A stretch of DNA of 33,864 nt from GCA-020356105 sp964347475. Lineage in GTDB: Bacteria > Pseudomonadota > Alphaproteobacteria > UBA8366 > JADFVY01. The DNA lies in NCBI GenBank assembly GCA_964347475.1, contig CAYFYY010000045.1, positions 1 to 33,864 on the forward strand. Reading direction: 5' to 3'. The notes beneath the pieces were generated by a model. That model did no database searches. It saw only the letters and a list, made by a program, of their open reading frames with translations, and was not told where the DNA came from. Within the stretch, counting starts at the first letter, position 1. The number at the start of each line of letters is the position of its first letter. Positions 1 to 8,448 of the stretch are shown here, piece by piece. Position numbers and translations under genes: made by a program.

Positions 1-485
1 TCCATGTCGCTTTGGATCGCGCCCACGGTAAGTCCCAGGCCCATATACAGCGGCGCCATCCATTCCATGTCGCGGCGGGCCAGGTAGTCGTTGACCGTAA
101 CCACGTGCACACCCTTGCCGGACAGCGCGTTCAGGTAGACCGCAAGGGTCGCGACCAGCGTCTTGCCTTCGCCGGTCTTCATCTCGGAAATCTGGCCGTT
201 GTGCAGGATGATTCCGCCCAGCATCTGGACGTCGTAATGGCGCTGGCCGAGGGTGCGCTTGGCCGCCTCGCGCACGGTGGCGAACGCGTCGACCAGGATA
301 TCGTCCAGCGATTCGCCGTCGGCATGGCGCTGGCGCAGCCAGTCGGTCCGGGCCCGCAGCGCCTCGTCCGACAGCGCCTCGAGTTCGGGCTCGAGCGCGT
401 TGATGGCATCGACCGACTTCTGATGGCCGGCCAGCAGCCGGTCGTTGGCCGAACCGAAAACCCGCTTGAGCAATCCGCCTAACAT
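1..485 (-). CDS. secA: SecA preprotein translocase ATPase, N-terminal part (runs off the left edge)
   Basis: SecA is the ATP-driven motor that pushes unfolded proteins through SecYEG at the inner membrane. About 161 N-terminal codons are present, read right to left from ATG at 485. The start MLGGLLKRVFGSANDR is typical of alphaproteobacterial SecA. The Walker A loop MKTGEGKT lies at residues 102-109, followed by VTVNDYLARRD near 130-138. The coding frame continues past base 1, so the C-terminal majority is missing only because the window ends. It is transcribed divergently from the parvulin gene at 729, and a good promoter sits at 552-580. Identification is by highly conserved motifs, so confidence is high. 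Confidence 0.96.
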   Translation of the reverse strand, partial: MLGGLLKRVFGSANDRLLAGHQKSVDAINALEPELEALSDEALRARTDWLRQRHADGESLDDILVDAFATVREAAKRTLGQRHYDVQMLGGIILHNGQISEMKTGEGKTLVATLAVYLNALSGKGVHVVTVNDYLARRDMEWMAPLYMGLGLTVGAIQSDM

Positions 486-551
486 ATGAAAAAACCTCGG
501 AGCACGAATCAGCGCGGCCCGGCGAGGCCGGGGGCCCCGCGCCGCGCTTGT

Positions 552-580
552 CACATAAGCGGCCGAGGGCGTCGTGTCAA
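552..580 (-). promoter_or_regulatory. Putative sigma70-type promoter for secA
   Basis: On the minus strand TTGACA (580-575) is followed by a 17-base spacer and TATGTG (557-552), about 67 bases upstream of the secA ATG. The -35 box is perfect and the -10 box is weak. The match is by eye and no start site is known. Confidence 0.5.
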
Positions 581-728
581 CGAGGCGCGCGGCGGCCCAG
601 CCCGCGACCATTTTGGCCTTTGCCGACGCCGCAAGGCCTTGCCGTGCTTGTCGAGAGACCGCATTTCGTGCTTTAAGCGCCGTCGAGTGCGGGCGCCCCG
701 TCCGCTATCGAATGAGAGGAACGTTTTT

Positions 729-1628
729 ATGCCACATTTCAGAACTGTCGCTGCCGTGTTGGCGGCGGCCGGACTCATCGCCGTCGTGGGCGTGCTGGCG
801 CCGATCAGCGAGCCGACTGCCGCCCGCGCACAGAGCGCGGCCGAGCCTGCCCCCGATACCGTGGTCGTCGCCCGGGTCGACGGCGAGGCCATCCACCTCA
901 GCGATCTGTTCGAGGCCTACGAGCAGCTGCCGCCACAGGCGCAGCAGATGGGCCTCGAGACCGTCTATCCGTTCCTGCTGGACCGCGTCATCGATGAAAA
1001 GCTGCTGTCTATCGCCGCCGAGAAGGCGATCGCGCCGGACGACCCGGAAGTACAGGAGCAGATGAACCGGCTGCGCGAGCGCGTGACGATGCAGGTCTAC
1101 TTCACCCGCGAGCTGGACGAGAAGGTCACCGAGGAGCGCATTCGCGAAGGCTACGACCAGTATCTCAAGGACAACCCGCCGACCGAGGAGCTGCATGCCC
1201 GCCACATCCTGCTGGAGACCGAGGAGAAGGCCAACGAGGTGCTGGGCGAGATCCAGGGCGGCAAGGACTTCGCCGAGGCGGCCAAGGAGCATTCGACCGG
1301 CCCGAGCGGGCCGAATGGCGGCGACCTCGGCTATTTCGGCGCCGACGCCATGGTCAAGCCGTTCGCCGACGCGGCGTTCGCGATGCAGGCCGGCGAGGTC
1401 TCGGCGGCGCCGGTGCAGACCGAGTTCGGCTGGCACCTGATCAAGGTCGAGGACCGCCGCGAAGTGCCGCAGCCGGGCTATGAGGAAATGCGCGACCAGA
1501 TCTCGCAACAGCTGATGCAGACGGTCGCGAGCGAGATTCTCGAAGGCCTGCGCAGCGGCGCGAAGATCGAGAAATTCGACATGGAGGGCAATCCGACGCC
1601 GGAGGCGGCGGAACCGGCGCCGCAATAA
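729..1628 (+). CDS. Secreted parvulin-type peptidyl-prolyl isomerase (PpiC/PrsA family)
   Basis: A cis-trans prolyl isomerase and foldase expected in the periplasm. ATG at 729 was chosen because a ribosome site (gagagga) lies just upstream and the protein then begins with a clear signal peptide: a hydrophobic run at residues 8-24 and a probable signal peptidase I site after A34 (ARA-Q). The mature protein has a SurA-like helical N-terminal region (residues 45-150) and one parvulin domain at about 154-243, with HARHILL (156-162), GGDLGYF (197-203) and FGWHLIKV (233-240). The tail is rich in Pro, Glu and Ala. The reading frame stays open upstream to 486, but that part does not look like protein. 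argJ starts 6 bases after the stop, so they may share a transcript. Confidence 0.9.
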   Translation: MPHFRTVAAVLAAAGLIAVVGVLAPISEPTAARAQSAAEPAPDTVVVARVDGEAIHLSDLFEAYEQLPPQAQQMGLETVYPFLLDRVIDEKLLSIAAEKAIAPDDPEVQEQMNRLRERVTMQVYFTRELDEKVTEERIREGYDQYLKDNPPTEELHARHILLETEEKANEVLGEIQGGKDFAEAAKEHSTGPSGPNGGDLGYFGADAMVKPFADAAFAMQAGEVSAAPVQTEFGWHLIKVEDRREVPQPGYEEMRDQISQQLMQTVASEILEGLRSGAKIEKFDMEGNPTPEAAEPAPQ

Positions 1629-1634
1629 CCCCCG

Positions 1635-2867
1635 ATGCCCGGCGTCTCGCCCTTCGCACCGGCGCACTTCCCGACACTTCCTCCGGTCGCCGGGGTCCGC
1701 ATGGCGGGTGCCGCGACGGGGCTGAAGAAGAACGCGAGCGCATATGATCTCATGCTGGTGGAATTCGCGCCGGGCACCACTGCGGCCGGGGTCCTCACCC
1801 GCTCGCTGTGCCCGTCTGCGCCGGTCGACTGGTGTCGGGCGCTCCTGCGGCGCGGCCGGGCCCGCGGCCTGGTGGTCAATTCCGGCAACGCCAACGCCTT
1901 CACCGGCACCGCCGGGGACCGCACGGTGGCGCTGACCGCGCAGGCCGCGGCGCGGCTGCTGGGTGCCAAACCGCAGGACATATTCATCGCCTCCACCGGG
2001 GTGATCGGCAATGTCCTGCCCGACGATGCGATCCCGCAGCGCCTGCCCGGCCTGACCGACGCCCTCTCGGACGATTCCTGGGAGGATGCCGCGCGCGCGA
2101 TCATGACCACCGACACCTTCCCCAAGGGCGCCCACCGTACCGCGCGGATCGGCGATAAGGAGATCTCGATCGCCGGCATTGCCAAGGGCTCCGGCATGAT
2201 CGCGCCGGACATGGCGACCATGCTGGCCTTCGTCGTCACCGATGCGAAGATTCCGGCCGGCGTGCTGCAGGCGGCCCTCAAGCGCGGTGCCGACCACTCC
2301 TTCAACAGCATCACCGTCGACAGCGACACCTCGACCAGCGACACCCTGCTGCTGTTCGCGACCGGCCAGGCGAAGCACCCGAAGGTTTCGGCCGCCGGCG
2401 ACCGGATCCTGCGCGATTTCCGCCGCGCCCTCGAGGACACGCTGGTCGACCTCGCGACCCAGGTGGTCAAGGACGGCGAGGGCGCGTCCAAGTTCATCAC
2501 CATCGATGTCAGCGGCGCGGCTTCGGCGCGGGCAGCGCGGCGCATCGGTTTGTCGATCGCCAATTCGCCGCTGGTCAAGACGGCGATCGCCGGCGAGGAC
2601 GCCAACTGGGGCCGCATCGTCATGGCGGTCGGCAAGGCGGGCGAGAAGGCCGACCGCGACCGCCTGTCGGTCGCCATGGGCGGCGTACAGATCACCCGCG
2701 ACGGCCAGCCCGTGCCCGGCTACGAAGAGGCGCCGGTGGCCCGGCACCTGAAGGGCCGCATGGTGGACATCGCGGTCGACATCGGCATCGGAAACGGGCG
2801 CGCCCGCGTGTGGACCTGCGACCTGACCCATGAGTACATCGCCATCAACGCCGACTACCGCAGCTAG
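1635..2867 (+). CDS. argJ: Bifunctional ornithine acetyltransferase / N-acetylglutamate synthase
   Basis: ArgJ moves the acetyl group from N-acetylornithine to glutamate in the cyclic arginine pathway; bifunctional forms also use acetyl-CoA. The 410 residues match the family length. Visible motifs are NSGNANAFTG (82-91), STGVIG (120-125) and KGSGMIAPDMATML (184-197). In that last motif the enzyme cleaves itself before Thr195, which becomes the nucleophile. A SNSITVDSDTSTSDT-like stretch follows at about 220-235. The ATG at 1635 lies 6 bases after the parvulin stop; its ribosome site is weak, consistent with reading as part of the upstream transcript. Whether this copy is bifunctional cannot be told from motifs alone. 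Confidence 0.95.
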   Translation: MPGVSPFAPAHFPTLPPVAGVRMAGAATGLKKNASAYDLMLVEFAPGTTAAGVLTRSLCPSAPVDWCRALLRRGRARGLVVNSGNANAFTGTAGDRTVALTAQAAARLLGAKPQDIFIASTGVIGNVLPDDAIPQRLPGLTDALSDDSWEDAARAIMTTDTFPKGAHRTARIGDKEISIAGIAKGSGMIAPDMATMLAFVVTDAKIPAGVLQAALKRGADHSFNSITVDSDTSTSDTLLLFATGQAKHPKVSAAGDRILRDFRRALEDTLVDLATQVVKDGEGASKFITIDVSGAASARAARRIGLSIANSPLVKTAIAGEDANWGRIVMAVGKAGEKADRDRLSVAMGGVQITRDGQPVPGYEEAPVARHLKGRMVDIAVDIGIGNGRARVWTCDLTHEYIAINADYRS

Positions 2868-2876
2868 GGCTGGCCC

Positions 2877-3455
2877 GTGAGCGGCCGCGACGAGCCCGCC
2901 GCGCCAAGCGCGCGCAGCCCGATGGCGCAGCTGCCGCTGGAGACGGCGCGCCTGATCCTGCGCCCCTACGGCCAGGCCGACGCACCGCACATCGTGGCGC
3001 TGCTGGACGACCCGGTGATGGCCGATTTCCTGATGGTCACGCCGCAGCCCTTCGTTGCGTTCGATGCGCGCCAGCTCGTCAAGGCGGCCTGGCGGCGCCT
3101 CGCCACCGGGCGCGGCTTCGACCTGATGATCGTGGCGAAGGACGGCGGCGCACCGGTCGGCGGCGTCGGCGTCGGCCTGCACGACGAGGGTGCGCGGGCC
3201 GAGCTCGGCTTCTGGGTCGGACGCGACCACTGGGACCGCGGCTATGCGACCGAAGCCGCCACCCGTATCATCGACTTCGCGCGGACCGCGCTGCAAGTCT
3301 CGCGGATCACCGCGACCGCCGCGGAGGACAACACCGCTTCGCGCCGGGTGCTGGAAAAGCTCGGCTTTGTTGCGACCGGACGCGCGGAGCGGACGGTGCC
3401 GTCGACCGGTGAGAGCCACACGGTCATCCTGTTCGAGCTGGCGGTCGCGCCGTGA
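2877..3455 (+). CDS. GNAT acetyltransferase, RimJ/RimL type
   Basis: A 192-residue acetyl-CoA-dependent N-acetyltransferase resembling the RimJ/RimL group. It opens with LETARLILRPY (21-31), shows the acetyl-CoA loop region LGFWVGRDHWDRGYATEA (110-127) and ends with the motif NTASRRVLEKLGF (152-164). The GTG at 2877, 9 bases after argJ, gives the full frame; an ATG at 2922 just before LETARL is an equally plausible start. The stop overlaps the GTG of mutT by four bases, so the two are translationally coupled. The substrate cannot be predicted. Confidence 0.85.
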   Translation: MSGRDEPAAPSARSPMAQLPLETARLILRPYGQADAPHIVALLDDPVMADFLMVTPQPFVAFDARQLVKAAWRRLATGRGFDLMIVAKDGGAPVGGVGVGLHDEGARAELGFWVGRDHWDRGYATEAATRIIDFARTALQVSRITATAAEDNTASRRVLEKLGFVATGRAERTVPSTGESHTVILFELAVAP

Positions 3456-3865
3456 CCGGCCCGGCCAGGCCGATCCTGCTGGTCGCCGCGGTGGCGCTGG
3501 TCGATCTCGACGGCCGCGTGCTGATCACCCGGCGGCCCGAGGGCAAGCACCTGGAAGGGCTGTGGGAGTTCCCCGGCGGCAAGATCCACGACGGCGAGAC
3601 CCCGGAAGCGGCGCTGATCCGCGAGATGCGCGAGGAGCTGGCGATCGACACGGCGGAGAGCTGCCTTGCGCCGCTGACCTTCGCGAGCCACGCCTATGAC
3701 GACTTCCATTTGCTGATGCCGCTCTACGTGTGCCGCCGCTGGAAGGGCACGGTCACACCGCTCGAAGGCCAGGAGCTCAAATGGGTGCGCCCAAACGCGC
3801 TGCGCGACTATCCGATGCCGCCCGCCGACGGTCCGCTGGTCGCGATCCTCAGGGACTGGCTATAG
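3452..3865 (+). CDS. mutT: MutT-like Nudix hydrolase (8-oxo-dGTP diphosphatase)
   Basis: This 137-residue protein probably removes oxidised guanine nucleotides (8-oxo-dGTP to monophosphate), preventing A:T to C:G mutations. The Nudix box is complete at residues 43-65: G43, E49, R57, E58, E61 and E62 fit Gx5Ex7REUxEE. The N-terminal strand and ITRRPEGKHLEGLWEFPGG are typical of MutT. The C-terminal half carries QELKWV and PPADGPLV as in genuine MutT proteins. It starts at a GTG overlapping the preceding stop (GTGA). Confidence 0.9.
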   Translation: MTGPARPILLVAAVALVDLDGRVLITRRPEGKHLEGLWEFPGGKIHDGETPEAALIREMREELAIDTAESCLAPLTFASHAYDDFHLLMPLYVCRRWKGTVTPLEGQELKWVRPNALRDYPMPPADGPLVAILRDWL

Positions 3866-3958
3866 GGCCGCTGCCTCATTTCGTAAGCGCCGCCCGCGAC
3901 ATTCCCTGGCTTGTCTGTCCGGCTCGTGGCAGTCGCGCAAATCCTGCGCAGCCCCCGC

Positions 3959-4711
3959 TCACGAGAACACGTCCTCGACGGGCGTGCGGCCGTAGTGCAG
4001 GTAGACCAGCGCCAGGGCGGCGGCCATGGCCAGCTCGCGGAACACGTCGATGACGGCACCGATCACCGAGGCGGCGAATCCGGGCGGCACGCCCGACGTC
4101 ATGCCGCTGATCATGAAGAACATGAGCCACAGGACGAAGACGATGCCGGCGATCCGCCAGCCCGCCCCCTCGGTTGTGCGCCAGGAGCGGCGATAGCTGT
4201 CGTCCCCCTCGCCCGCCGCTGCCGGCAGGGAAAGCGCGGCGCGCCCGTACAGGTAGAAGCCGGGCGCCAGCGCCGCCAGGAAGAGCACGGTCAGCTGCGC
4301 CATGCGCGGATCCGGGGTCTCGCCGTTCTGCAGCGCCAGGATGCCGGTCACCATCGACGGCAGGTGGAAGACGAACAGCATCAGCTCCAGCCCGAGGGTG
4401 CGAATCATGAAGGCGGTGTACCACCAGCGGGCCGGCCGCCTGGCGAGCTCCGGCCACTGCGCCGACAGGATCAGCCGGTACCACGGCACCAGCAGGAGGG
4501 CGGCCGGCACCGGGAACACCAGCACGTACAGCAGCTGCCAGGCCACGGCCTCGAGTCCCGCCGGCGCGACGACCGCGACCACCCGGTGCATCGCCAGCAG
4601 CAGCAGGAACGGCAGGACGGCGTTGCGCAGGGCGGCACCGGAATGCTCGATCAGCAGCCGCCAGGCCTCGAAAACGATGCCCCAGCGCGGCAGATCCGGC
4701 TCCGGTGTCAT
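3959..4711 (-). CDS. Polytopic membrane protein of unknown function (paralog 3 of 3)
   Basis: A 250-residue integral membrane protein with about six hydrophobic segments (for example LPFLLLLAMHRVVAVVAPAG near the start and GIVFVLWLMFFMISGM near residue 200). The start MTPEPDLPRWG at 4711 was chosen over upstream in-frame codons, which would overlap the gene before it. The N-terminal pattern (AWRLL, then a proline-bearing hydrophobic helix) matches the two genes upstream, so all three look like descendants of one gene. It is 16 bases downstream of its neighbour and forms the end of the operon. No catalytic motif was recognised. Confidence 0.75.
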   Translation of the reverse strand: MTPEPDLPRWGIVFEAWRLLIEHSGAALRNAVLPFLLLLAMHRVVAVVAPAGLEAVAWQLLYVLVFPVPAALLLVPWYRLILSAQWPELARRPARWWYTAFMIRTLGLELMLFVFHLPSMVTGILALQNGETPDPRMAQLTVLFLAALAPGFYLYGRAALSLPAAAGEGDDSYRRSWRTTEGAGWRIAGIVFVLWLMFFMISGMTSGVPPGFAASVIGAVIDVFRELAMAAALALVYLHYGRTPVEDVFS

Positions 4712-4727
4712 CGGGGCGTTGCGACGG

Positions 4728-5540
4728 TCAGCCGGCGACGCGGTGGCCCCGGCGCTGGGCCGCAGGCCCGCTGCCGCCGAGCGCCGCATAGGCACGGGAC
4801 AGGGCGCCGCCGGCCACCAGCACGTAGAGTGTCACCAGGACGGCGTGCAGCCCGGCCTCCGCCGGGGCCGGCAGCGCGTCCGGCAGCGCCGCCAGGGCGG
4901 CCACCACCGGCAGCACCGAAAGGTAGAGCACGACGAACAGCCTGAGGCTGCCGCCGCCGCCGAGGCGCCACACCCGGTTGGCCGTGTCGACAAGGCCGAT
5001 CGGGTTCGACCCGGCCTCGGCGATCGCCACCAGCATCAGCGCGGCCCGGGTCAGCACCAGACCGCCGGGAAAGACCAGAACCGCAACGCCGGCCACCGGC
5101 AGCAGGATGTCGCGGCTCATCGCGCCGCGCCACGACAGGGCCATCAGGTTCTCGGCCAGCTCCGGCAGCAGCAGGGGGATGAGCAGGAACAAGACCAGCG
5201 GGAAATGCAGCATGGCCAGCACTTCGGCCCGGCCGAGCCGAAGCGCGGAGGAGCCCCGCCGCCGCTTCGCCCCCGGCAGCGCGCTGCGCTGCCAGGCGAC
5301 CAGGGCCAGCACCAAGAGGGCGAAGTTCACGATCGCGGCGATCATCGCCCAGAAGGCGGTGCCGGGGTCCGGTCCCACGGGACCCGCGCTGCCGAATGCG
5401 ACGCCGATCCCGAACAGGGCCAGCGCCGGGATCCAGCCGGTGCGCAGGGCATAGCCCGGACGCGTGAAGATCAGCCGCCACGCCCGGACGACGGTGGCCG
5501 CGATTGGCAGGGTCGCGCGCGGAGTGGTGGTCGTGGTCAT
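4728..5540 (-). CDS. Polytopic membrane protein of unknown function (paralog 2 of 3)
   Basis: A 270-residue membrane protein with about six transmembrane stretches, beginning MTTTTTPRATLPIAATVVRAW. Its opening block RAWRLIFTRPGYALRTGWIP parallels the first gene of the set (SYRFLAAHPHDLVRIGWLP), which supports duplication. A second conserved-looking feature is LTRAALMLVAIAEAGSNPIGL in the middle. Its ATG overlaps the stop of the upstream gene (5537-5540), so the two are coupled. Nothing points to an enzyme or transporter family I can name. Confidence 0.75.
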   Translation of the reverse strand: MTTTTTPRATLPIAATVVRAWRLIFTRPGYALRTGWIPALALFGIGVAFGSAGPVGPDPGTAFWAMIAAIVNFALLVLALVAWQRSALPGAKRRRGSSALRLGRAEVLAMLHFPLVLFLLIPLLLPELAENLMALSWRGAMSRDILLPVAGVAVLVFPGGLVLTRAALMLVAIAEAGSNPIGLVDTANRVWRLGGGGSLRLFVVLYLSVLPVVAALAALPDALPAPAEAGLHAVLVTLYVLVAGGALSRAYAALGGSGPAAQRRGHRVAG

Positions 5541-6457
5541 GGGGCGGCTCCGGCAGTCTCCCGTGTGCGGTCCTGCGCCGGGGCGCCGTCGAGCCCCAGC
5601 GAGAACAGGGAGAGTACCGTGCCGGTCGCCAGGATGAACAGAAGAAATCCGAGGCTGGCGAGAAAGGCCAGCGGATAGAATGTCCAGGCACCGGTCGTCG
5701 CGCGCGTGGCCTCGGTCAACCCCATCACCGCCAACTGCAGCGGCGCCATGACGATCAGCGAGGCGGCCACCATGCGCGCGCCGTTGCCGGCGCTGACCGA
5801 CCAGGCCCGGCCGAACCCGGCCTCCTTGCCGGTCGCCGTGGCCGGTAGCACCAGCGACAACCGGATGGTGAAGTAGATGGCAACGACGATGGCGACGGGC
5901 ATGGCGAGCCAGCCGACCAGGGTCAGCAACTCGTCCTGGCCGCCCAGTGCCATTCCCAGGCCGCCGCTTGCGAACATCATGACCCCCTGTGCGATCACCA
6001 TCGCCAGGAACGTCGCGACGACGATCGCGACGTCGACGATCGCCAGCAGGACCAGGAACACGAGGCTGATCAGCATCCAGGCGCCGAGATAGCGCAGCTC
6101 GCGCAGCCCGGCGCGCATCGGCAGCGGCCGGCCGGCGGTGCCCTGGCCCAGCATCACCAGGCGATGCCAGACGACGAGGGTCATCGCTGCGATCGCCGAC
6201 TGGATCAGCACGTTGGTCACCGCCTTGCCCATCATCGTACCGGCGTGCTCCAACGCGGCCTGGCGGTCAGCCATGTCGGGGACCGGATCGAAGGTCCCGA
6301 ACGAAAGGTTCAGCGCGAACAGGGCGAGCAGCGGCAGCCAGCCGATGCGGACGAGGTCGTGCGGATGGGCGGCCAGGAAGCGGTAGCTCGCCCATGCCGT
6401 GCCCCAGACCGGCAGCCTGCCGCCGGCCGCGGCGCCGTCTGACGGGGTCTGCGTCAT
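5537..6457 (-). CDS. Polytopic membrane protein of unknown function (paralog 1 of 3)
   Basis: The first gene of the three-gene minus-strand set, 306 residues with about six hydrophobic helices, including SLVFLVLLAIVDVAIVVATF and the C-terminal FLASLGFLLFILATGTVL. After a short polar head it shares the layout 'YRFL..HP..LVRIGWLPLLALF' with the next two genes. A polar loop with GLGMALGGQDELL sits between membrane segments. The start at 6457 is the first ATG; a 28-base perfect palindrome lies 67 bases upstream of it. The function is unknown. Confidence 0.75.
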   Translation of the reverse strand: MTQTPSDGAAAGGRLPVWGTAWASYRFLAAHPHDLVRIGWLPLLALFALNLSFGTFDPVPDMADRQAALEHAGTMMGKAVTNVLIQSAIAAMTLVVWHRLVMLGQGTAGRPLPMRAGLRELRYLGAWMLISLVFLVLLAIVDVAIVVATFLAMVIAQGVMMFASGGLGMALGGQDELLTLVGWLAMPVAIVVAIYFTIRLSLVLPATATGKEAGFGRAWSVSAGNGARMVAASLIVMAPLQLAVMGLTEATRATTGAWTFYPLAFLASLGFLLFILATGTVLSLFSLGLDGAPAQDRTRETAGAAP

Positions 6458-6523
6458 GGCCCGGATCTTCGCCCCTCGCCGTTAAATTTCGCTGAATGCC
6501 GGCGCAATCCGGCCCGTGTCCCG

Positions 6524-6551
6524 GCTGGCGCCATGGCGCCATGGCGCCAGC
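6524..6551. repeat. 28-base perfect palindrome made of three GGCGCC units
   Basis: The stretch reads identically on both strands and consists of GGCGCC repeated three times, separated by AT, flanked by GCT and AGC. It lies in the 110 bases between the stop of the methyltransferase gene (6568) and the start of the membrane-protein operon (6457), both on the minus strand. It has no T-run, so a standard terminator is doubtful; it could be a binding site, a cruciform or a multimeric restriction/methylation target. Confidence 0.6.
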
Positions 6552-6567
6552 GCGACGCCCGTCAGCG

Positions 6568-7473
6568 CTACCCGTTTCCCGGGCCCTTGCCCACGTCCTT
6601 GAGCGCATCTGCCAGCCGCGCGGTGGCACTGCCGCGGCGGGCCGGCTGCTGCTGCGAAGGATCGGGTGCCCAACCCGTCAGCCAGACGAGCTGGAAGGTC
6701 GCCGGGATACGGCCGTCGGCGCCGCGATGGCGCGCCTGATAGATCTCGGCGGCGCGGAGCATCACCGTGCGGCGGGTGAACCGGCGCGGCCCGTCAATCA
6801 TCGCCGCGGATTCGCCCATGCCGCGCAGATCGGCCATCAGCCGGAAGGCGTTATCGTAGCGCACCTCCACCGCGTCGGCGTCGGCGACCGGCAGCGCAAA
6901 GCCGGCCCGCTGCAGCAGCGCCCCGGCATCCCGCAGGTCGACGAAGGGCGCGACCCGCGGGCTGGCCCCGCCGGCGACCTCCAGCTCCGCTTCGGTCAGC
7001 GCCGCACGCAGCTCGCCAAGGGTACCGGCCGCCGGCAAGGCCGCCAGGAACAGTCCGTCAGGCTTGAGCAAGCGCCGGATCTGCACCAGCGCCCCCGGCA
7101 GGTCGTTGACCCAGTGCAGCGACATGGCGCTGGCGACGAGATCGAACACGCCCTCGCGGAACGGCAGCGCGTCCGCCTCGGCCGCCAGGGCGAGGCCGCC
7201 GGCGCGCCGCGCCATCGCCGGCGCCGGGTCGCATTGCAGGAGCGTCTCGATGCCGCCGCGCTCGCCGACGATGCGGGCCAGCTCGCCGCCGTGACAGCCG
7301 AGGTCGAGCGCCAGGGGGAAGCGCCGCTTGATGTCGAGCAGCCGGTCGGCGAGACGCTCGGCCACCTCGCGGAACAGGAAGTCGTGCGCCGCCAGGTCCG
7401 GTGCGGCGCGCTCACGGTGCAGACGCACGCGTCGCGAGTCGAACACGGGCGGCGGCGAATCGGTCGTACTCAT
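6568..7473 (-). CDS. SAM-dependent methyltransferase, BioC/NDUFAF5-like
   Basis: A 301-residue class I methyltransferase. Motif I is ALDLGCHGGELA (55-66), the acidic strand-2 end is LLQCDPAPAMA, and motif IV appears as FDLVASAMSLHWVNDLPG, with LLKPDGLFLAALP after it. The 'SLHWVNDLPG' signature is typical of BioC and of NDUFAF5-type proteins, which methylate malonyl-ACP or hydroxylate complex I arginine respectively. In alphaproteobacteria the latter group is common, so the exact role is open. The start MSTTDSPPP at 7473 fits; upstream in-frame sequence would run into the divergent comF gene. comF diverges from it across about 115 bases. Confidence 0.85.
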   Translation of the reverse strand: MSTTDSPPPVFDSRRVRLHRERAAPDLAAHDFLFREVAERLADRLLDIKRRFPLALDLGCHGGELARIVGERGGIETLLQCDPAPAMARRAGGLALAAEADALPFREGVFDLVASAMSLHWVNDLPGALVQIRRLLKPDGLFLAALPAAGTLGELRAALTEAELEVAGGASPRVAPFVDLRDAGALLQRAGFALPVADADAVEVRYDNAFRLMADLRGMGESAAMIDGPRRFTRRTVMLRAAEIYQARHRGADGRIPATFQLVWLTGWAPDPSQQQPARRGSATARLADALKDVGKGPGNG

Positions 7474-7588
7474 CACAGTTCGAATATGGCGACGCGGTGC
7501 CTTGAGGCAAAGAACAAAGCGCGGCACGTGCAGTCCCGCCGCGGTTGCGCTACTTTGACGCGGGACCCGGAACAGGGAGGCTCCGGAT

Positions 7589-8377
7589 ATGCCTGTTGAC
7601 GTCGACCCGGACGGGTCGCGCCCCGGCACCGCGGGGTTGCTGCGCCCGGTGCGGCGCCTCGTGGACTCGATCCTGCCGCCGCGTTGCATCAACTGCCGCG
7701 CGCTGGTCGACCGCGAGACCGCGTTGTGCGGCGACTGCTGGCCGCTGGTCGATTTCCTGGCGCCGCCCCTGTGCCGCTGCTGCGGCTTTCCCTTCGAATA
7801 CGACCCGGGGCCGGAAGAGGCGCTGTGCGCCGCCTGCACGGCCCGTCACCCGATCTTTGAGCGCGCCCGCGCGGTGCTGGTCTATGGCGAGCTCAGCCGG
7901 CGCCTCGTGCTCGACTTCAAGCACGGCGACCGCACTTGGCCGGCCCCCGCCTTCGGCCGCTGGCTGGCGCGGGCCGGCGCGCCCCTGGTGGCCGACGCGG
8001 ACCTCGCCCTCCCCGTCCCGCTGCATCGCAGCCGCCTTTATGCGCGGCGCTACAACCAGGCCGCCATGCTGGCGCTCGCCCTCGGCCGCGAAACCGGCCT
8101 TGCCGTGCATCCCGATATCCTGACCCGGCAGCGGGCGACGCCGTCGCAGGGGCGCCTGTCGGCCGCGGCGCGGCGGCGCAACGTGCGCGGGGCCTTCGCC
8201 ATGCGGCCGGGCGGTGAGGCCGCCGTCGCGGGGCGGCGGGTCCTGCTCCTCGACGACGTGCTGACGACCGGCGCCACCGCCGAGGAATGCGCCCGCACGC
8301 TGCTGCGCGCCGGGGCGACGGCGGTCGATGTCCTCACCCTCGCCCGCGTCGTGCGCCCGAGGGCGGAATCGCCATGA
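7589..8377 (+). CDS. comF: ComF family phosphoribosyltransferase-like protein
   Basis: A 262-residue ComF protein, a family linked to DNA uptake and recombination in naturally competent bacteria; in most proteobacteria the role is not proven. An N-terminal zinc-finger region has Cys at 33, 36, 47, 50, 62, 64, 65, 80 and 83. The phosphoribosyltransferase half has VPLHRSRLYARRYNQA (144-159) and the PRPP loop VLLLDDVLTTGAT (218-230). The ATG at 7589 follows a ggagg ribosome site. grxC begins about 70 bases after the stop and could share the transcript. Confidence 0.9.
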   Translation: MPVDVDPDGSRPGTAGLLRPVRRLVDSILPPRCINCRALVDRETALCGDCWPLVDFLAPPLCRCCGFPFEYDPGPEEALCAACTARHPIFERARAVLVYGELSRRLVLDFKHGDRTWPAPAFGRWLARAGAPLVADADLALPVPLHRSRLYARRYNQAAMLALALGRETGLAVHPDILTRQRATPSQGRLSAAARRRNVRGAFAMRPGGEAAVAGRRVLLLDDVLTTGATAEECARTLLRAGATAVDVLTLARVVRPRAESP

Positions 8378-8448
8378 TCTCTTGGCGATTTCCCAAAGCT
8401 GCCCTATCTATGTCGCGCACTGGCAAGAAACGGAGCGAGCCGGCAACG

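Noticed and set aside
705..3419. A 904-codon open frame on the minus strand across the parvulin, argJ and GNAT genes
   Set aside because: It is the antisense shadow of well-identified plus-strand genes. Its translation is rich in Arg, Gly, His and Asp with no motifs, as expected in high-G+C DNA.
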